Origin: Chionoecetes opilio
Lineage: Eukaryota; Arthropoda; Malacostraca; Decapoda; Majidae
Length of the DNA stretch: 64,000 bases
Assembly: GCA_016584305.1 (NCBI GenBank)
Contig: JACEEZ010026299.1
Location: forward strand, 1 to 64,000
Reading direction: 5' to 3'
Shown: in pieces, positions 43,773-56,525 of the stretch
Layout of the letters: each line of letters begins with the position of its first letter
Numbering within the stretch: the first letter of the stretch is position 1
The notes under the pieces: model-generated
What the model saw: the letters and a program-made list of their open reading frames with translations, nothing else
What the model was told of the DNA's origin: nothing
Database searches by the model: none
Program-made: the position numbers and the translations under genes

Positions 43773-44648
43773 GTTGAAAACCCGTGAGTAATCAAATCCG
43801 CGAGCCTTAAGCCCGCGAACATGAAGGGTTTAGTGTATACCAATAATACACGGTGATTTGTAGATACAGTTGTCCCTTTGGGTATCTGTATCAAGGCATA
43901 AGGCAGGAATGTATACAAGAATACAAATGGGCAAATAAATTGGACATGTAGCTGCTTTAGATAAATGCATTTCTGGACACACTAAATGGTGGGTATAATT
44001 TCGATATTGAGCACTAAAAAGCTAAAAAATGACTATCAATTACCTACTTATTCTTTAACCTAACCTACCCTTGCCAATAATTTCCATGCGAGATCTAAAG
44101 GCGGGAAAGGACTTGAAAATTTTACCAGGGTTAGGTTAAGTTTTATTGAAGTTAGGTTAGTATTTTCTTTTTAGGGGGGGTGCTCGCTAAGAGTTAGGTT
44201 AGGTTATAGCGATTAACTTTTTTTTTTTAGTTCCAAGGGGGAGTTGTTTAGGCTGGTTGGGGGGTATCTCTCCCCCACTTCATAATTACGTTTTAGAGGT
44301 ATGTGAAGGGATCTGTGAAGGTCTGAAGAGAAAAAAAAAACACAAATAAGGGCGGGATAGGACTCTAGAATTTTACCCGATTAAATCAATACACACAAAA
44401 AAATTTCAGGTAAGCAAAGACTCTACTTAGAAATCAGTGGTGTCCAATAACGAAAATGTACCAAATGGGTAATATAATGACTTGTGACGGTATATGTGCA
44501 GTTTAAAACAATATATGATTGGTGGTTTTAAATCTAAACATTTCGTTCTCACCATAAGGAATATTTCTAACCTGTATTACCGCTGTCGGAAATTAAAAAG
44601 ACTAATATTTAGATTAGGTTTGGTTAGGTTAGTTAGAGAGTTAGGGGT

Positions 44649-44990
44649 TATAATGGAGGAGAGTTTCACGTTCGTTTTCAGAGACACCAACTACTTTTTC
44701 TTGGCCTACAATAGGTGCTTGTTCTAATGGTGCTAGTTCTATTTTGCGCAAACCCCAAAAAAAAAAAAAAAAAATATATATATTTTGTGGTTAAGGTTAG
44801 GTTAGGTTTCTTTAAAATCTGTTAGGTTAGGTTAGGTTAGGTTAGGTTTCATTAAAACAAGGTTAGGTTAGTTTTCATTTTTTTTTGGTTTGGGCAAAAT
44901 AAAACTAGCACCATTAGAACAAGCACCTATTGTAGGCCAAGAAAAAATAGTTGGTGTCTCTGAAAACGAACGTGAAACTCTCCTCCATTA
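44649..44990. repeat. ~100-bp inverted repeat with TTAGG-rich spacer
   Basis: taatggaggagagtttcacg ... gtgcttgttctaatggtgct (44650-44742) returns inverted at about 44903-44990 with near-perfect pairing. The spacer holds ggttaggttaggttaggtta and poly(A)/(AT) tracts, and the same ggttaggtt motif flanks both arms. Confidence 0.82.
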
Positions 44991-45264
44991 TTACCGAGTT
45001 AGGTTAGGTTAGTTAGAAAGTTATATCAGGTTAGTTTGATGGTTTGATTAGGTTAATATTTGATGTTTTTGCAAATGGAGTGTTTTTTCCCGTCAAAACG
45101 TTTAAAAAGTTTATTAGTAGAAATTTGTCATCACTTCTTCGAATTGCAAAACACTCACTTTTGTTAGGCTTGTACAGTAAAAAAAACAATCTCCATTAGG
45201 GAAAGCATCACATATTAAGCTAAAAAACACAGACTTCTCTTTAAAATCTTGCAAGTCATAAACT

Positions 45265-45540
45265 ACACTTTTTCCCGAAACTGCATATTTTCCCGAAACT
45301 GCATATTTTCCCGGAACTGCATATTTTCCCGGAAGTGCATATTTTCCCGCAACTGCATATTTTCCCGAAACTGCATATTTTCCCGAAACTGCATATTTTC
45401 CCGAAACTGCATATTTTCCCGAAACTGCATATTTTCCCGAAACTGCATATTTTCCCGAAACTGCATATTTTCCCGAAACCATATTTTCCCGGAACTGCAT
45501 ATTTTCCCGAAACTGCATATTTTCCGGAAACTGCATATTA
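45265..45540. repeat. 18-bp minisatellite, ~15 copies
   Basis: The unit cgaaactgcatattttcc is highly uniform, with a few ggaactgcat variants and one partial unit near 45478. Because 18 is divisible by three, all frames stay open and encode six-residue repeats. These are artefacts of the array. Confidence 0.95.
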
Positions 45541-46307
45541 TTCCTTCGCGATCCAGCCTGTACCTTTTAATAAGGTCAGCATCACCATACATATCCATAA
45601 CGTCTTTCTAGGCTGTACATTTTTGACCTCGGGAGGGATTATTCCTTGTTTTTGTGCGTCCATCTTGGCCTAGTGAAGACTTGAGTGCTGGAGAAAAGAC
45701 TTGAGCATGCCCATGAAGGACACTTAACTTTGGTGCCTGTTAAGCATACTTAAATCGGATAAGTATTTTTGATTAAATTACTTAAGCATTTCTTAAATAT
45801 TTAAGTGTAAGATCAGCAAATTTTTGTCTGCTAAGTGCACTTAACAATACTAATCTTTTTGTTTATGTCGGCCCTGATCGCTGATATGCTCTTCTGCTAG
45901 ATCGGCACCATATGAGTGGCACGAGAACTCACAATTGACCAACGCCTGTAATACCTGAGTGATAAAAGTCACAAATGCAATCACTAGATTGGTAAAGGAG
46001 GGAACGAAGGTGGTTCCGCACGGCAGCTATGCTATGCTGCTAACTAACGATCGAGGTGATGAGCGTCGTCAGAGCTGGTTGCGTGTGGACGGTGATGGAA
46101 GGATTAGCCGTGAGGATAGCAGACTGGAGAGCACAATCACACGCCAAGTACAATTTGACAGTTACCTCACCAGGTGGCACACCTGGCAAATGGGCCGAGT
46201 AGGTGGGTTCCTATGGGTGGACAGAATGGTTGGTGGAGTCAACGATGGTAGGCTACCCGTAGCAGGGACAGTGAGTGGGTGCCTGGACCAGAACGTGTGA
46301 GGGGCAC

Positions 46308-46856
46308 TCACTGGTTCAAAGATTGCTGGAGGTTGAGGAGTGGGTGCGGGGGCCTGGACCTGAGTGTATGGGGAGCACTCACCTGTATGCAAAAAGGAGA
46401 TGGCTGATTAGTGGGTGCGTGGGAAGGTGGCGGTGGTCCATGAATCGGTGGAGGAGACAGGTGACTCCCAAATGGTAATTGAGTGGTAGAGAGTGCCAGG
46501 TAATTAGGTTGTGGTACACCTTGAGGCAGAGAAGTGGTGGTGGTTGGAGAAGGGTTGGTGAACAACGACGCCACAGTATCACTGAGGCTGGTGTGAAACA
46601 GTGACAAGGTCGGGGTTTGGCGATGGCGGCGAGGGAACCATGGGCAGCGCTGCAGAATGTGTATCCATGGGCCTATAAGCCCAGGGTTTGGCATGTGTGG
46701 CAGGGTGGGGGTGATGGGTGGGCGGTGGATGGCAGTATGCAGGGCAGCAAAGTCGTCCATAGTGGGGTTCAGGGCAGCCGCAGTCAAGTCGTCCAGCATG
46801 GGGCGGGACGCAGCCATCACATACAAGCGAAACGCAAATCCACACTCTTCAGGCAC
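46308..46856 (-). other. Unrecognised Pro/Thr/Ser-rich open frame
   Basis: 182 codons on the minus strand starting MPEECGFAFRLYVMAASRPM with a long low-complexity tail. Antisense frames of similar length are also open, so composition rather than coding may keep it open. A retrotransposon gag-like origin is possible but unsupported. Confidence 0.25.
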
Positions 46857-47746
46857 CTATCACTATGCCATGATGTCAAAGGAAACACTGGAAGTGACTA
46901 AGTGCATTTACTTTGCTTACAAGTAACAGTGCAGAGTCGTACAATGAGGGTGGTAAATCCTGCCGCCAATGTGACGAACGATACTGGACTGTCCTTCCTT
47001 GCACCTAGTTGTGGTGCATGTTGGCTGAGTCTCATGAAGAGCAACTACCTCGTTTGGGTCGTGTGGTCGTTATAGTTTGTCAGCAAACATTAGCGGCATT
47101 GTTGCTAATTAAGTGCATTTTTGACTAACGACAGCGTAAATGTTCAGTGTTTTTAACGACATTTTGGAGAAATAAAGAGTATCATGATGATATTGGTCCA
47201 CTAAAACCTTCACTATCAAGACTATTTCTCCGTGAAAGCCCCGACAAACATCTGAAATTTATAGCATGTGCCAGTAAAATTATGCTAAATTGACATCAAT
47301 GATTAGTGGCATATACCAAAATCAGTTGTGCACCAATCCGGGAATTTATAAATTTTGCTTACAGATTTTTTCCGGAAAACTGAAGGCTGAAAAACTAATG
47401 GCCGAATATTCGATGCTCAAGCTGTAGTTATTCCCATATAATATAAATTTTTTGATGTTTGTGAAGTCATTGCATGTTTATCCCTATTATTGCATCAGGC
47501 ACAGGTACATATTATTTTTATAGAATGAGAGTAAACATAATTATTTAATGTAGAGTGGGGAGGTATGGTACATCTTGAAACATATGTCTTTAAGATATTT
47601 CTAAGCTACAATTTAAATCATATGGAATATTGGGATATTGGATGCAGAAGCAGCATTCTTTTACAACCGTTTTTGCTGTGAAATGAAATTGAGAAATTAG
47701 AGTGTTGGAATCAAGCCTTGAGATGCAAATACAGATTATGTTAGTA

Positions 47747-48228
47747 CCGTAGATAACACTAAAGTCGCCAGGACAACGTTTTTTTCGATGTACAGACGTG
47801 TGGTGGCGTTAATACTTACATTTCTACATCCATGATTTCAGGAAAGTTAGAAGCGGCTATCTGGAGAGTCTGTGTCATTTTGTGTCTTCATCTGTGTCAT
47901 AGTATGGCTATAAATGAACATATTACAAAAATAAAACCGAGTGGCGATGTTAACGGGCTACACTAAGGTCGCCATGTAGTGTTTCTGTTTAGAGTGTCCT
48001 CCCGCCGTCGTCGTCACCCGAAAAAAAAACGTAGTGAAATTTGAAACCGTATATACTTGCAGATACAAAGCATAAAACAATGCTGAAACAGGGTAGATTA
48101 TACAGTCATGATATAAACTACTGTGTATCATCTTCAGTGGCACATACACAGCAGTAGTGATGCTATAATTTGTAATATATGGCGGCTGGCGACATTATTG
48201 CAGGTGGCGACTAAAGTGTTATCTACGG
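47747..48228. mobile_element. MITE family B, complete copy
   Basis: Ends ccgtagataacactaaagtc and gactaaagtgttatctacgg with TA on both sides. Same orientation and layout as 24174-24661. Confidence 0.9.
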
Positions 48229-48469
48229 TAGCTGAAATTAAAATCCAGATACAGCAAACATAAGGCACAAATATTACTGATTGAGCCTTAAGTGATCAGG
48301 GTTTGCTAGTCTCCATTTATTGTTTCATTACACTGATACATGCCATAAGCCTTTTTGTGTTGTTGCCAAGAACCTTTTTGTAAGCTTCACTCATGAAAAG
48401 CTTCTGCCACCCATCTAGAGAGGTTTTCTCTATAAGTGAAGACTAAGGTTCTTCCTCAATTTTCATCAG

Positions 48470-48595
48470 ATTCCCTACATGGTGTATATATCAGAACTTC
48501 TGAGTCCCCCCCTGCTGATCGCTGCCTTGGGTCTGCGCTTCTCAACGCGCATAAAACTGGCATCCTTTACTGTAAAGAAGGAGGAGAAAGAGCAG
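48470..48595 (+). CDS. RNF103: RNF103-like E3 ligase, coding exon 6 (last seen)
   Basis: 126 bases, phase 0 to phase 0, with acceptor ttttcatcag and donor gtaagatg. The peptide is IPYMVYISELLSPPLLIAAL then GLRFSTRIKLASFTVKKEEKEQ. The Y-x-V-Y-x-S-x-L...PP-L...LGLRFSxRI pattern fits the thioredoxin-like strand-helix-strand of RNF103, which in relatives precedes several membrane spans and a C-terminal RING-H2 finger. I found no downstream exon in the remaining 15 kb, so those parts probably lie beyond the right edge. Confidence 0.82.
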
Positions 48596-49190
48596 GTAAG
48601 ATGATGTGATATTAATAGTTTTTCTATGCTGGTTGATGGTGGCAGCTGTCTTCAGCTCTATTCATTCTTTCTCATGTTGACATTTTCAAAATGCCACCCT
48701 TTGTGGTAAGTACAAGTCACAGTTATTTGTCAAAGCAATTATTTTACTCTTCCATGAAAATGTTCATTACTTGCACACTCTGTGTATGTTTTGTAAGTTT
48801 TGGCTTTATAGGCATGTGACTTATTACTAAGAAGTCCGTCATGCTTGTATATTATTTTTAATGGACAGTCCTGTCAAAAATGCATAGGAAGACATCTATC
48901 ACTGATTGCAAAGCATGTATACCAGAGGAGGTAAGCCGGCTTGTTATTGATTATTGATCCTCTCAATACCTTCCCAGATAATTTATTTACATGCCTCAGT
49001 AACACCAGAGAGCAATTAAGCTTGCTTTCTCAAGTCAAGTTTTTTTTCTTCTGTTCACACATCACACAACGCTACAGCCACATAGTACATTAACTGCCTC
49101 TTTAATCATAATTTATATATATATATATATATAATTCTTTGATGATCTCTCAGTGCCCTAGTCTAGTCTACACTAATGCCTGCTCCTTAG
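48596..49190. other. No feature seen (probable RNF103-like intron 6)
   Basis: Ordinary intronic-looking sequence with a short (AT)n near 49118-49132. Confidence 0.5.
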
Positions 49191-49891
49191 AACATAAGAA
49201 CATAAGAAAATAAGGAAGCTACAAGAGGCCGCGAGGCCTACACGTGGTAGTTCCTGTCACCTAACACTACCTACATCCACCTTTCATCCCCATCCATGAA
49301 CCTATCCAGCTCCCCTTTAAAGCTCCCCAATGACTCAGCACTAACTACCTGTCTACTGAGACCATTCCATTCATTCACCACCCTATTTGTGAACCAGTTT
49401 TTCCCTATTTCCTTTCTAAATCTACGCTTTTCCAGCTTAAATCCGTTACTTCTTGTTCTACCCTGGTTAAAAGCCGTAAGAACTTTTCCTACCTCTCCTT
49501 TATTAAATCCCTTTATCCACTTAAAAACTTCTATCAGATCGCCCCTTACTCTGCGTCTCTCGAGTGAGTGTAATTTTAATAACTTCAATCTCCTCTCATA
49601 ACTAAAGTTACGCACCCCTTGTATCATTTTGGTCATCCTTCTCTGCACTTTTTCTAACAACACTATATCCATCCTGTAATATGGAGACCAAAACTGAACT
49701 GCATAGTCTAGGTGAGGCCTGACTAGAGCCAGATAAAGCTTTAGAATAACTTCCGCACTTCTACTTTTAACACTTCTGGTAATGAATCCTAATACTCTAT
49801 TAGCTCTATTTCTGGCCTCAATACATTGTTTCCTAGGTCGGAGGTCTGGGCTCACCCTCACTCTTTGTAACTGTTTCAATGGGGTGGCCAT
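49191..49891 (-). pseudogene. CR1/L2-like LINE, 5'-truncated copy
   Basis: Same family as 13.05-13.85 kb. The 3' octamer-like end is agaacataagaacataag. The open C-terminal RT frame has RVSPDLRPRKQCIEARNRAN, LYLALVRPHLDYAVQFWSP and WNGLSRQVVSAESLGSF. It is truncated near 49865, where the match to the other copy stops. No stop occurs within the fragment. Confidence 0.85.
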
Positions 49892-51391
49892 GGTAGATGA
49901 GTCTACACTACACTACACACCTGCCTGCACACACCATTCAAACCAGTGTATCCACATAGCATAGCATAGCATAGTCACACTATGAGTCAGATCCTGTCAA
50001 ACTCATCTGATAAGGAAAACATGAAGTTTCAGTGCTTTGAGGCCTATCCTCAGTCTTTGAAAGGGTAGAGACACATTAACATATAGCCATATTGTGACTG
50101 AGGTCTAAATTGAGCTCTACATATAGCTGTCTTAGACCCACTCTTCTAAACACAACCAGTCGTCTCTGTTAATGTATTCAAAGTCCACTGCGATTACAGT
50201 TATCCTTGTAGTGTATTGTCAATATTCAATGTATGTGACTAATGATCATCTAATTTGGATGAATGTGTTTGGTGGTGGTCTAACTTTCATTAGGGTTATG
50301 AGGTGGGCCACTGGTGGATTTTCGGAAAAGCTTTGGGGGTTGGGGGGCGCACGGCTAAGTGGCCTTATGACCTGAAGTAACCATTAATGCATTAAATCAG
50401 TAGAAGCACATGGTGATGACTAGTTTTCAGACATTATGGGGGGTTGGGCAAATTTCACGATTTTATATTTTTTGGGGGGAGCCATACTGCACGATTTTCC
50501 ATCAGGAGGGCGCCATGGAGGGAGTTGGCCACCCTAAATCCGCCAGTGAGGTGGACAGAGAGGCACTCAGCATGATGTGTTATCTCACTGCCAGCCTCGG
50601 TATCATCTAGTATAAGAACAGCTGTGATCCTCCACTGAAGTAGGAGTCTGTACAGATTACTTGTAGTGGTCTTGATTTTATGTTGATATATATATAATAT
50701 ATATGTAATGCATAATAGTCCCATGGTTATCAGACTCAAATTTCAAGTGAATTAGATCAGTAGTTTTTTACAAGATTTTGTTTTAAATTTTTTTGTGAAT
50801 AATTCGAAGTGGTAGGCTTTGTTGTTTAGGCTCCAATTTTTTCTGCACTCATCCATATGATACTATATAACCTTCTCAACAAATTTGCGTTATATTTTTT
50901 CAATAGCTTTTTGAATTTGCTCACCAAAATATATATGCTAAAAAGAATTGAAAATTCTTGCATTAAAAAAAAAAATATGGACACTTTCAAAATTGGTTAA
51001 CAAAATCTTATGCTATGATATCTCAACTTTTGAACCCTAGTTTTCCATAGAAATTATGCTAAAAGTATAGGCGTAGATGCCTTTCATGTTTTTTCACACC
51101 TACAGAAGTTCTGAGAAAATGCAAAATATGTTTTTTTCTATTTTCGTTTCATGGAAACCTGTTATTGAAAGTTTCTTTTGGGATCAATAAGCACAAAGCA
51201 ATGCTTGTACATAATGATCTGGCACCTGGTCCCACCTTGTAAGGGTATTAGTCACTTGGGATTGGGGTATGAGGAGGGGCTACCTCCCTCACTGTCGCCA
51301 GGTTTGATAAAAAAATATATTACAGGTGCATAATCTTTGCTGGTACTGGCACTAGCACTGACTTTTATCTTCTTGGGTCTTGTTGGAGTTA
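49892..51391. other. No gene seen
   Basis: AT-rich sequence with short agcatagcat repeats near 49955-49975 and a tatatataatatatat stretch near 50688. Some may be intron of the RNF103-like gene. Confidence 0.5.
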
Positions 51392-51848
51392 GTGCAGATT
51401 CACACTATACCATCACGGCACTGTCTCATCACAGCCGTTAGAATTTCTTACATTCAGACAAATGGATTGTTCACACCAAACGGCCCGCCTCCGTCACGGT
51501 TCCAGCACATCACCGTTCTGTCAGGTAACGGTTTCTCGGAAATAATATTTTCACATGATGAGACGGTATCGTGCTGATGATTATAATGTTTTAGGGCTTT
51601 ATTTACAGAAAACCTTTTCTTTATAGAGTTCGACTCCTCTTCATCATCCAACAGAAGTGCTATTAATGTAAATTTCTTCAACCATAGCATCTGAGGAGCC
51701 ATGCGGTTGAACTGGTTTAACCTGAGGTTAAGCGCAAACTGCTGAAAATGACGGAACCGTGACGAAAAGTGTGAATACAAACATGGCTGACGGAACGTTG
51801 CCGTGACGTGATGAGATGGTGCCGTAATGCTATAGTGTGAATTGGCCC
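51392..51848. mobile_element. PIF/Harbinger-type MITE candidate
   Basis: tta flanks both sides (51389-51391 and 51849-51851). The inverted ends share attcacactata and tacggcac-like sequence (left gattcacactataccatcac, right complement of attcacactatagcattacg). The 3-bp TTA target and a minus-strand KKFTLIALLLDDEEE stretch, recalling Harbinger transposase starts, support the call. A 178-codon minus frame across it is otherwise unrecognised. Confidence 0.6.
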
Positions 51849-51983
51849 TTAACCTGTGAGTTTCCTGGTATTTCAAAGCACTCATGATGGACTTGCTGAT
51901 CCTGAAATTTTTTGCGAGAATGTGACACTTCTCGAACTCCAATCCTGCATATCCCTCTCCATTTGCCAAGGCATGGTATTGGT

Positions 51984-53320
51984 ACACCAATTCGAGGTAT
52001 CAGCGTTTGTATTTCAGGGTCTAAGTCGCCAGATGTCCATAGTGTCGTCTCCGCTTAGACAAAAAAAATGTGGACAACTTTAAATCTCTCAATACATGAA
52101 AACTTTTCTCTATATTTTTGACCAGTGCATTTTTCTCTTTCTTTTTATGTATGTTGGGTAATATATATATAATCTTTTAATTAAATGATCCAGTACGATA
52201 CCTGCGACTCCAGGTACGACTATCGCCCGCTGATTGGCTGAGAAACGTAAACTAAAGCACCGGCCGCCACCCGTTACCATGACAACCACACCTCCACCAC
52301 AACCTCTTACCACAGTTATATAGCTATAATATAAAGATAGAGCATAAGAACATGATACATAAGGAAGCTACAAGAGGCTGGGAGATCTACACGTGGTAGT
52401 TCCTGTTACTTAACACTACCTACATCCACCTTTCATCCCCATCCATGAAATTATCCATATTAATATTATACCACCACCACCACCACCACCACAACCCACT
52501 ACCACCCACCACCAACACAACACACTGCCACCCACTACACTACCACCACCACTCGTGTGCATGGTCTAAACTAGGACTAAGTGTGCTGTGGTGTCGTGTG
52601 GTGCTAAACTAAGCAGGTTAAAGAAAGGAGGCGGAAGGTGACTCGCCATCCAGCTGCCATATATACCTCCATGGTCTACATCTATTTTCCCAACTTTCTT
52701 CGTTTTAGTTCGTTCTTAGCTGAAGGAAATATTACCCAGCCTTTAACTTCAGCCATACATGGATGTTTTTCTACTTCTTTTCTTGAATCAGAGTTGCATT
52801 CTGCCAGCATACACAAACACAGTCATCGTACTCGTAGCTATTGTTTAGGGCCAGCCCTCACAGCTAATCGTGCGCCTGGCAGCATGACAGGCTGTGGTAT
52901 AAGGATGCCACCTTTTCATAATGCTATGTCATTATTTCAATAGTTCCAGACAATGACATGTGTTTTCCTTTCATGAGTTGGCTCAATATAGTTTCTTGTT
53001 GCATTTCATTGGCATTTCTGTAAGAACTGACTGTTTTAACATTGTAACAGGCCTCTCTGTTGGTATTTGTTAAATGTCCTTCTAATTTTTTTAGTTTTCA
53101 CTCAACGATGAAATTCTTTTATTAATATTAGTGTATGCATATTATGATATACATTGGATACTAAAAACTTCATTGAAGTACAGCATCAGCTGATAAACAA
53201 AACAATAAAAATGCGTAACTGATTACTTTAAAGGACCTTGTCCCCATTTCTGAGAGACGACACTATGGACATCTGGCGGCTTAGACCCTGAAATACAAAC
53301 GCTGATACCTCAAATTATTG
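51984..53320. repeat. ~60-bp inverted repeats bounding 1.3 kb
   Basis: gaggtatcagcgtttgtatt ... ccatagtgtcgtctc at 51984-52043 returns inverted at about 53254-53313. The interval may be one transposon. It contains a CR1-like LINE tail and a (CCA)n stretch (about 52470-52555). No transposase is recognised. Confidence 0.65.
52342..52460 (-). mobile_element. CR1-like LINE, 3' terminal piece
   Basis: Matches the last ~120 bp of the 13.05 and 49.19 kb copies (aaggaagctacaagaggc, ctacacgtggtagttcctgt, cctacatccacctttcatcc). Confidence 0.8.
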
Positions 53321-53544
53321 CAGGTCCAGCTCTGAGAACTTGTTTTAGTGCTTCTGGAGCTATTGAAGTTCTTTGATGGTGTGTTGCTATGTTGCTTGCT
53401 GCATGAAACTCACACTACAGTACCCTCCCGAGTTTCACACTGTGCGAGTTTCACGATCCACGAGTTTCGCGCTGAGTCCTAAATTCTTACCATCCCGACT
53501 TTTGCGCACTATCTCCCCGAGTTTTGCGCTGCTTCGTACATGTG

Positions 53545-53565
53545 TACACTTTTTTTTTTTTTTTT

Positions 53566-53641
<76 letters not shown>
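53545..53641. repeat. poly(T) and (GT)n tract
   Basis: Two T runs (about 53548-53565 and 53570-53610) are followed by GT repeats, directly abutting the 3' end of the LINE on its right. Confidence 0.92.
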
Positions 53642-53644
<3 letters not shown>

Positions 53645-53693
53645 TTACCTAGTTGTATTTACCTAGTTATAACATACAGGAAAAGAGCTATGC

Positions 53694-56470
53694 TCATACT
53701 GTCCCATCTCCAAATCTACTATTATCCAGTTTGCCTTTGAAGTCCTGAATACTTCTTGCATTAATCACTTTTGCATCAAGGTTGTTCCAGGCTTCTATGC
53801 TTCTATACGGGAAGCTGTATTTTTTTATATCCCTCTTGCATGTTGTCCTTTTCAATTTCTTCTCATGACCTCCTGTACTTCTGTCATCCCACACAAACAG
53901 ATAATTTCTATCAATTTTTTCCAGACCCATTGATGCTCTATACACTGCTATAAAATCTCCCCTTTCTCTTCTTTTCTCAAGTGTTGGGAGTTTTAGTCTT
54001 GAAAGTCTTTTTTCATATGTTAAATCTCTCAGGCTTGGAGCCATTTTTGTGGCTGCTCTTTGTATTCTCTCAATCTTCCTTATATCCTTCTTTTTATGTG
54101 GTGACCAAATCACTGCCGCATGCATATTCCAACCTTGGTCGAATCAGAGATATTATCAATTTCTTGATCATCTCTTCATCCAGATATTTGAATGCCATTC
54201 TTATATTCCTCAGCAACTGGTATGTATCTCCTGTGATCTTGTTTATATGCTTCTCTGGTGACAAATTGTCCTTAATCCATACTCCCAGATCTTTTTCGAC
54301 CTTTGTTTTGATTATGCATTCGTTTCCCATCGAATACTTTCCTCTCTGTCTCTTTTTGCTACTGCCCATTTCCATCACTTTACACTTTTTGGCATTAAAC
54401 TCCATTTCCCGTATTTGACTCCATCTGAAAATCTTATCTAGATCCTTTTGTAAATCCTCACAGTCCTCTTTACTTTCTACTTTTCTTAGTAATTTAGCAT
54501 CATCAGCGAATAAACTCATATAATTGTTTACTCCTTCTGCCATATCATTTACATAGACCAAGAACATCACTGGGGCCAATACTGATCCTTGAGGAACTCC
54601 ACTTATCACACTGCACCATTCTGACTTTTGATCTTTATTACTGTTCTCATCTCTCTGTTGCTCAAAAAGTCTTCCATCCATTCAGCAAACACCTTCAATC
54701 CTCCTACATGTTCTAGCTTCCAGAGCAGTCTCTTATGAGGTACCTTATCAAATGCCTTCTTTAGGTCCAAGTAATGCAATCGACCCACCCTTCTCTTTCC
54801 TGTGTCACATCGATCACTCTCGAGTAAAAGCTCAATAGATTTGTTGTACATGACATTCCTCCTCTAAATCCAAACTGGCCCACTGCAAGTGTGTTTGTCT
54901 CTTCCAAATATTTCAACCTTCTGTCCTTCACAATTTTTTCACACATTTTGCCACTACACTTGTTAATGATACTGGCCTGTAATTTAGTGGTTCTTCTTGT
55001 CACCTCTTTGTGAATTGGCACAATATTTGCGCTTTCCAATCAAGCGGGACTCTGCTCCTTGAGTGAACTCTCAATTACACTATGTAATTTTCCTGCTAGT
55101 TGCTACTGCACTCTTTATTATTCAGTTCGACACTCCATCTGGACCCGGGGCTTTTCTCACATCTTGCTTTCCATTAGCCTTTTTACTTCTATTACGTTCT
55201 ACTTTTATGTCTTCATTATATTTTCTTTTGCTATTATTTTTTCGTTTTAAATTCACTTTCTCTTGTAAATACAGTCTGTAAGCACTTATCATCACTCGGC
55301 CTGTTGTAATGCATTTTCATACACTATGCCTTCTACCTTCAGCTTATCTATTCCTTCCTTGTTTTTCATTTTTCCATTAATATATCTATAGAAAAGTTTC
55401 GGTTCATTCTTACATTTTTCTATTATATTCCTCTCAGTTACTTTCTTCTCTTCGAATTCTTACATATTCATTTCTAATTGTTTTGTACTTCTCCCAAAGG
55501 TTGCTGCCACCTTTTTTCCTCCAACTATTCCATGTTTTTTCTCTTTCTAGTCTTGCTAATTCACATTTTCTGTTAAACCATTCATTTTTTTTCTTTTCTC
55601 TGATAACTATCCTTGGAGCATAACTATTTATTCCTTCGGTGTAAATTCGGATGAACTCATCCCATTTTTTCTGGGTACTCGTTGCTGCATGGAAATTACT
55701 CCAGTCTGTCTCTCCGAAGAATGTTCTTAATCCGTCAAAGTCTGCTTTTCCATAATTGTATCTTCCTTTTTTATGTTCTTCTTTTCTCCCCTCCTTTTTG
55801 CTATCATTTATTTCAAATTCAATAAGTACATGGTCGCTCTTTCCAAGTGGGCACTAATAAATCACTTTACTAATTACTTCCAGTTCTTTCGTCAATAGTA
55901 GGTCTAGTCTTGATGGTTCTTCGCTACCTCTGAATCTTGTGTTCTCTTTAATCCACTGAGTCATGATGTTATTCATTACCAAATCCAACAATATATCACC
56001 CCATGAGTTTTCTCCTCCTTCAGTATACCATTCTTCCCAGCAAACTTCTTTGCAGTTAAAATCTCCCATCAAAATTATGTTCTCACTATTTTCCATCGTA
56101 TTCTTTAAACATTTGCTTGTGTCTCTTATCATGTCTCCGTACTCTTCTCTCCCCCAGGAATTTGTCTTAGGTGGAACGTATACGATTACTAAGTCTTATT
56201 CTTCCTTTTTTCATCACCAACTCTACCTTCAACACCTCGTCCATTCCTTCTCCTTTCTCCACATTTCCTACTACCACAGCCTTCCTTGTTAACACCATTA
56301 CACCACCTCCCTTTTTCTGGTTTCTGTTTCTCCTCCATACATTATATTGACCCTCCCCAACTGGCACATCCTCAGAATCACTCAGCTTCGTTTATACTAG
56401 ACCTAATATGTCTGGTTTCTTGGCTCTCAGGTAATCGTTTATTTCTGTTAATGTTGACTCTAGCCCATTT
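53694..56470 (-). pseudogene. LINE ORF2: endonuclease and reverse transcriptase, frameshifted
   Basis: Pieces in minus-strand order: an endonuclease N-part (QYNVWRRNRNQKKGGGVMVL near 56340), MGDFNCKEVCWEEWYTEGG and SRLDLLLTKELEVI (56132-55854), and a long broken stretch (55850-55100). RT follows with VGQFGFRGGMSCTTNLLSF (about 54890), LKKAFDKVPHKRLLWKLEHV, GVPQGSVLAPVMFLVYVND and YMSLFADDAKLL, the catalytic FADD box. The C-terminal block is IERIQRAATKMAPSLRDL then WNNLDAKVINARSIQDFK. All expected domains are present in order, but in at least five frames. Confidence 0.85.
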
Positions 56471-56525
56471 ATATTTGTATACGATACCTGCCATCCTATT
56501 TAATTTTCCTTTGGACTGTCTTCTC

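Noticed and set aside
44790..44870. Chromosome end (telomere)
   Set aside because: Only a few ggttaggtt units, interrupted and embedded in intronic sequence.
45265..45540. CRISPR array
   Set aside because: Units are contiguous with no spacers, and the genome is eukaryotic.
45249..45611. Repeat protein with six-residue units
   Set aside because: An 18-bp minisatellite keeps all frames open. No conservation or start context favours any strand.
48843..48904. Seventh RNF103-like exon between ggacag and gtaagc
   Set aside because: 62 bases keep no useful phase and the peptide does not resemble the expected continuation of the lumenal domain.
51454..51990. 178-residue host protein on the minus strand
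   Set aside because: It overlaps the whole MITE at 51392-51848 and its terminal repeats; only a short Harbinger-like stretch is recognisable.
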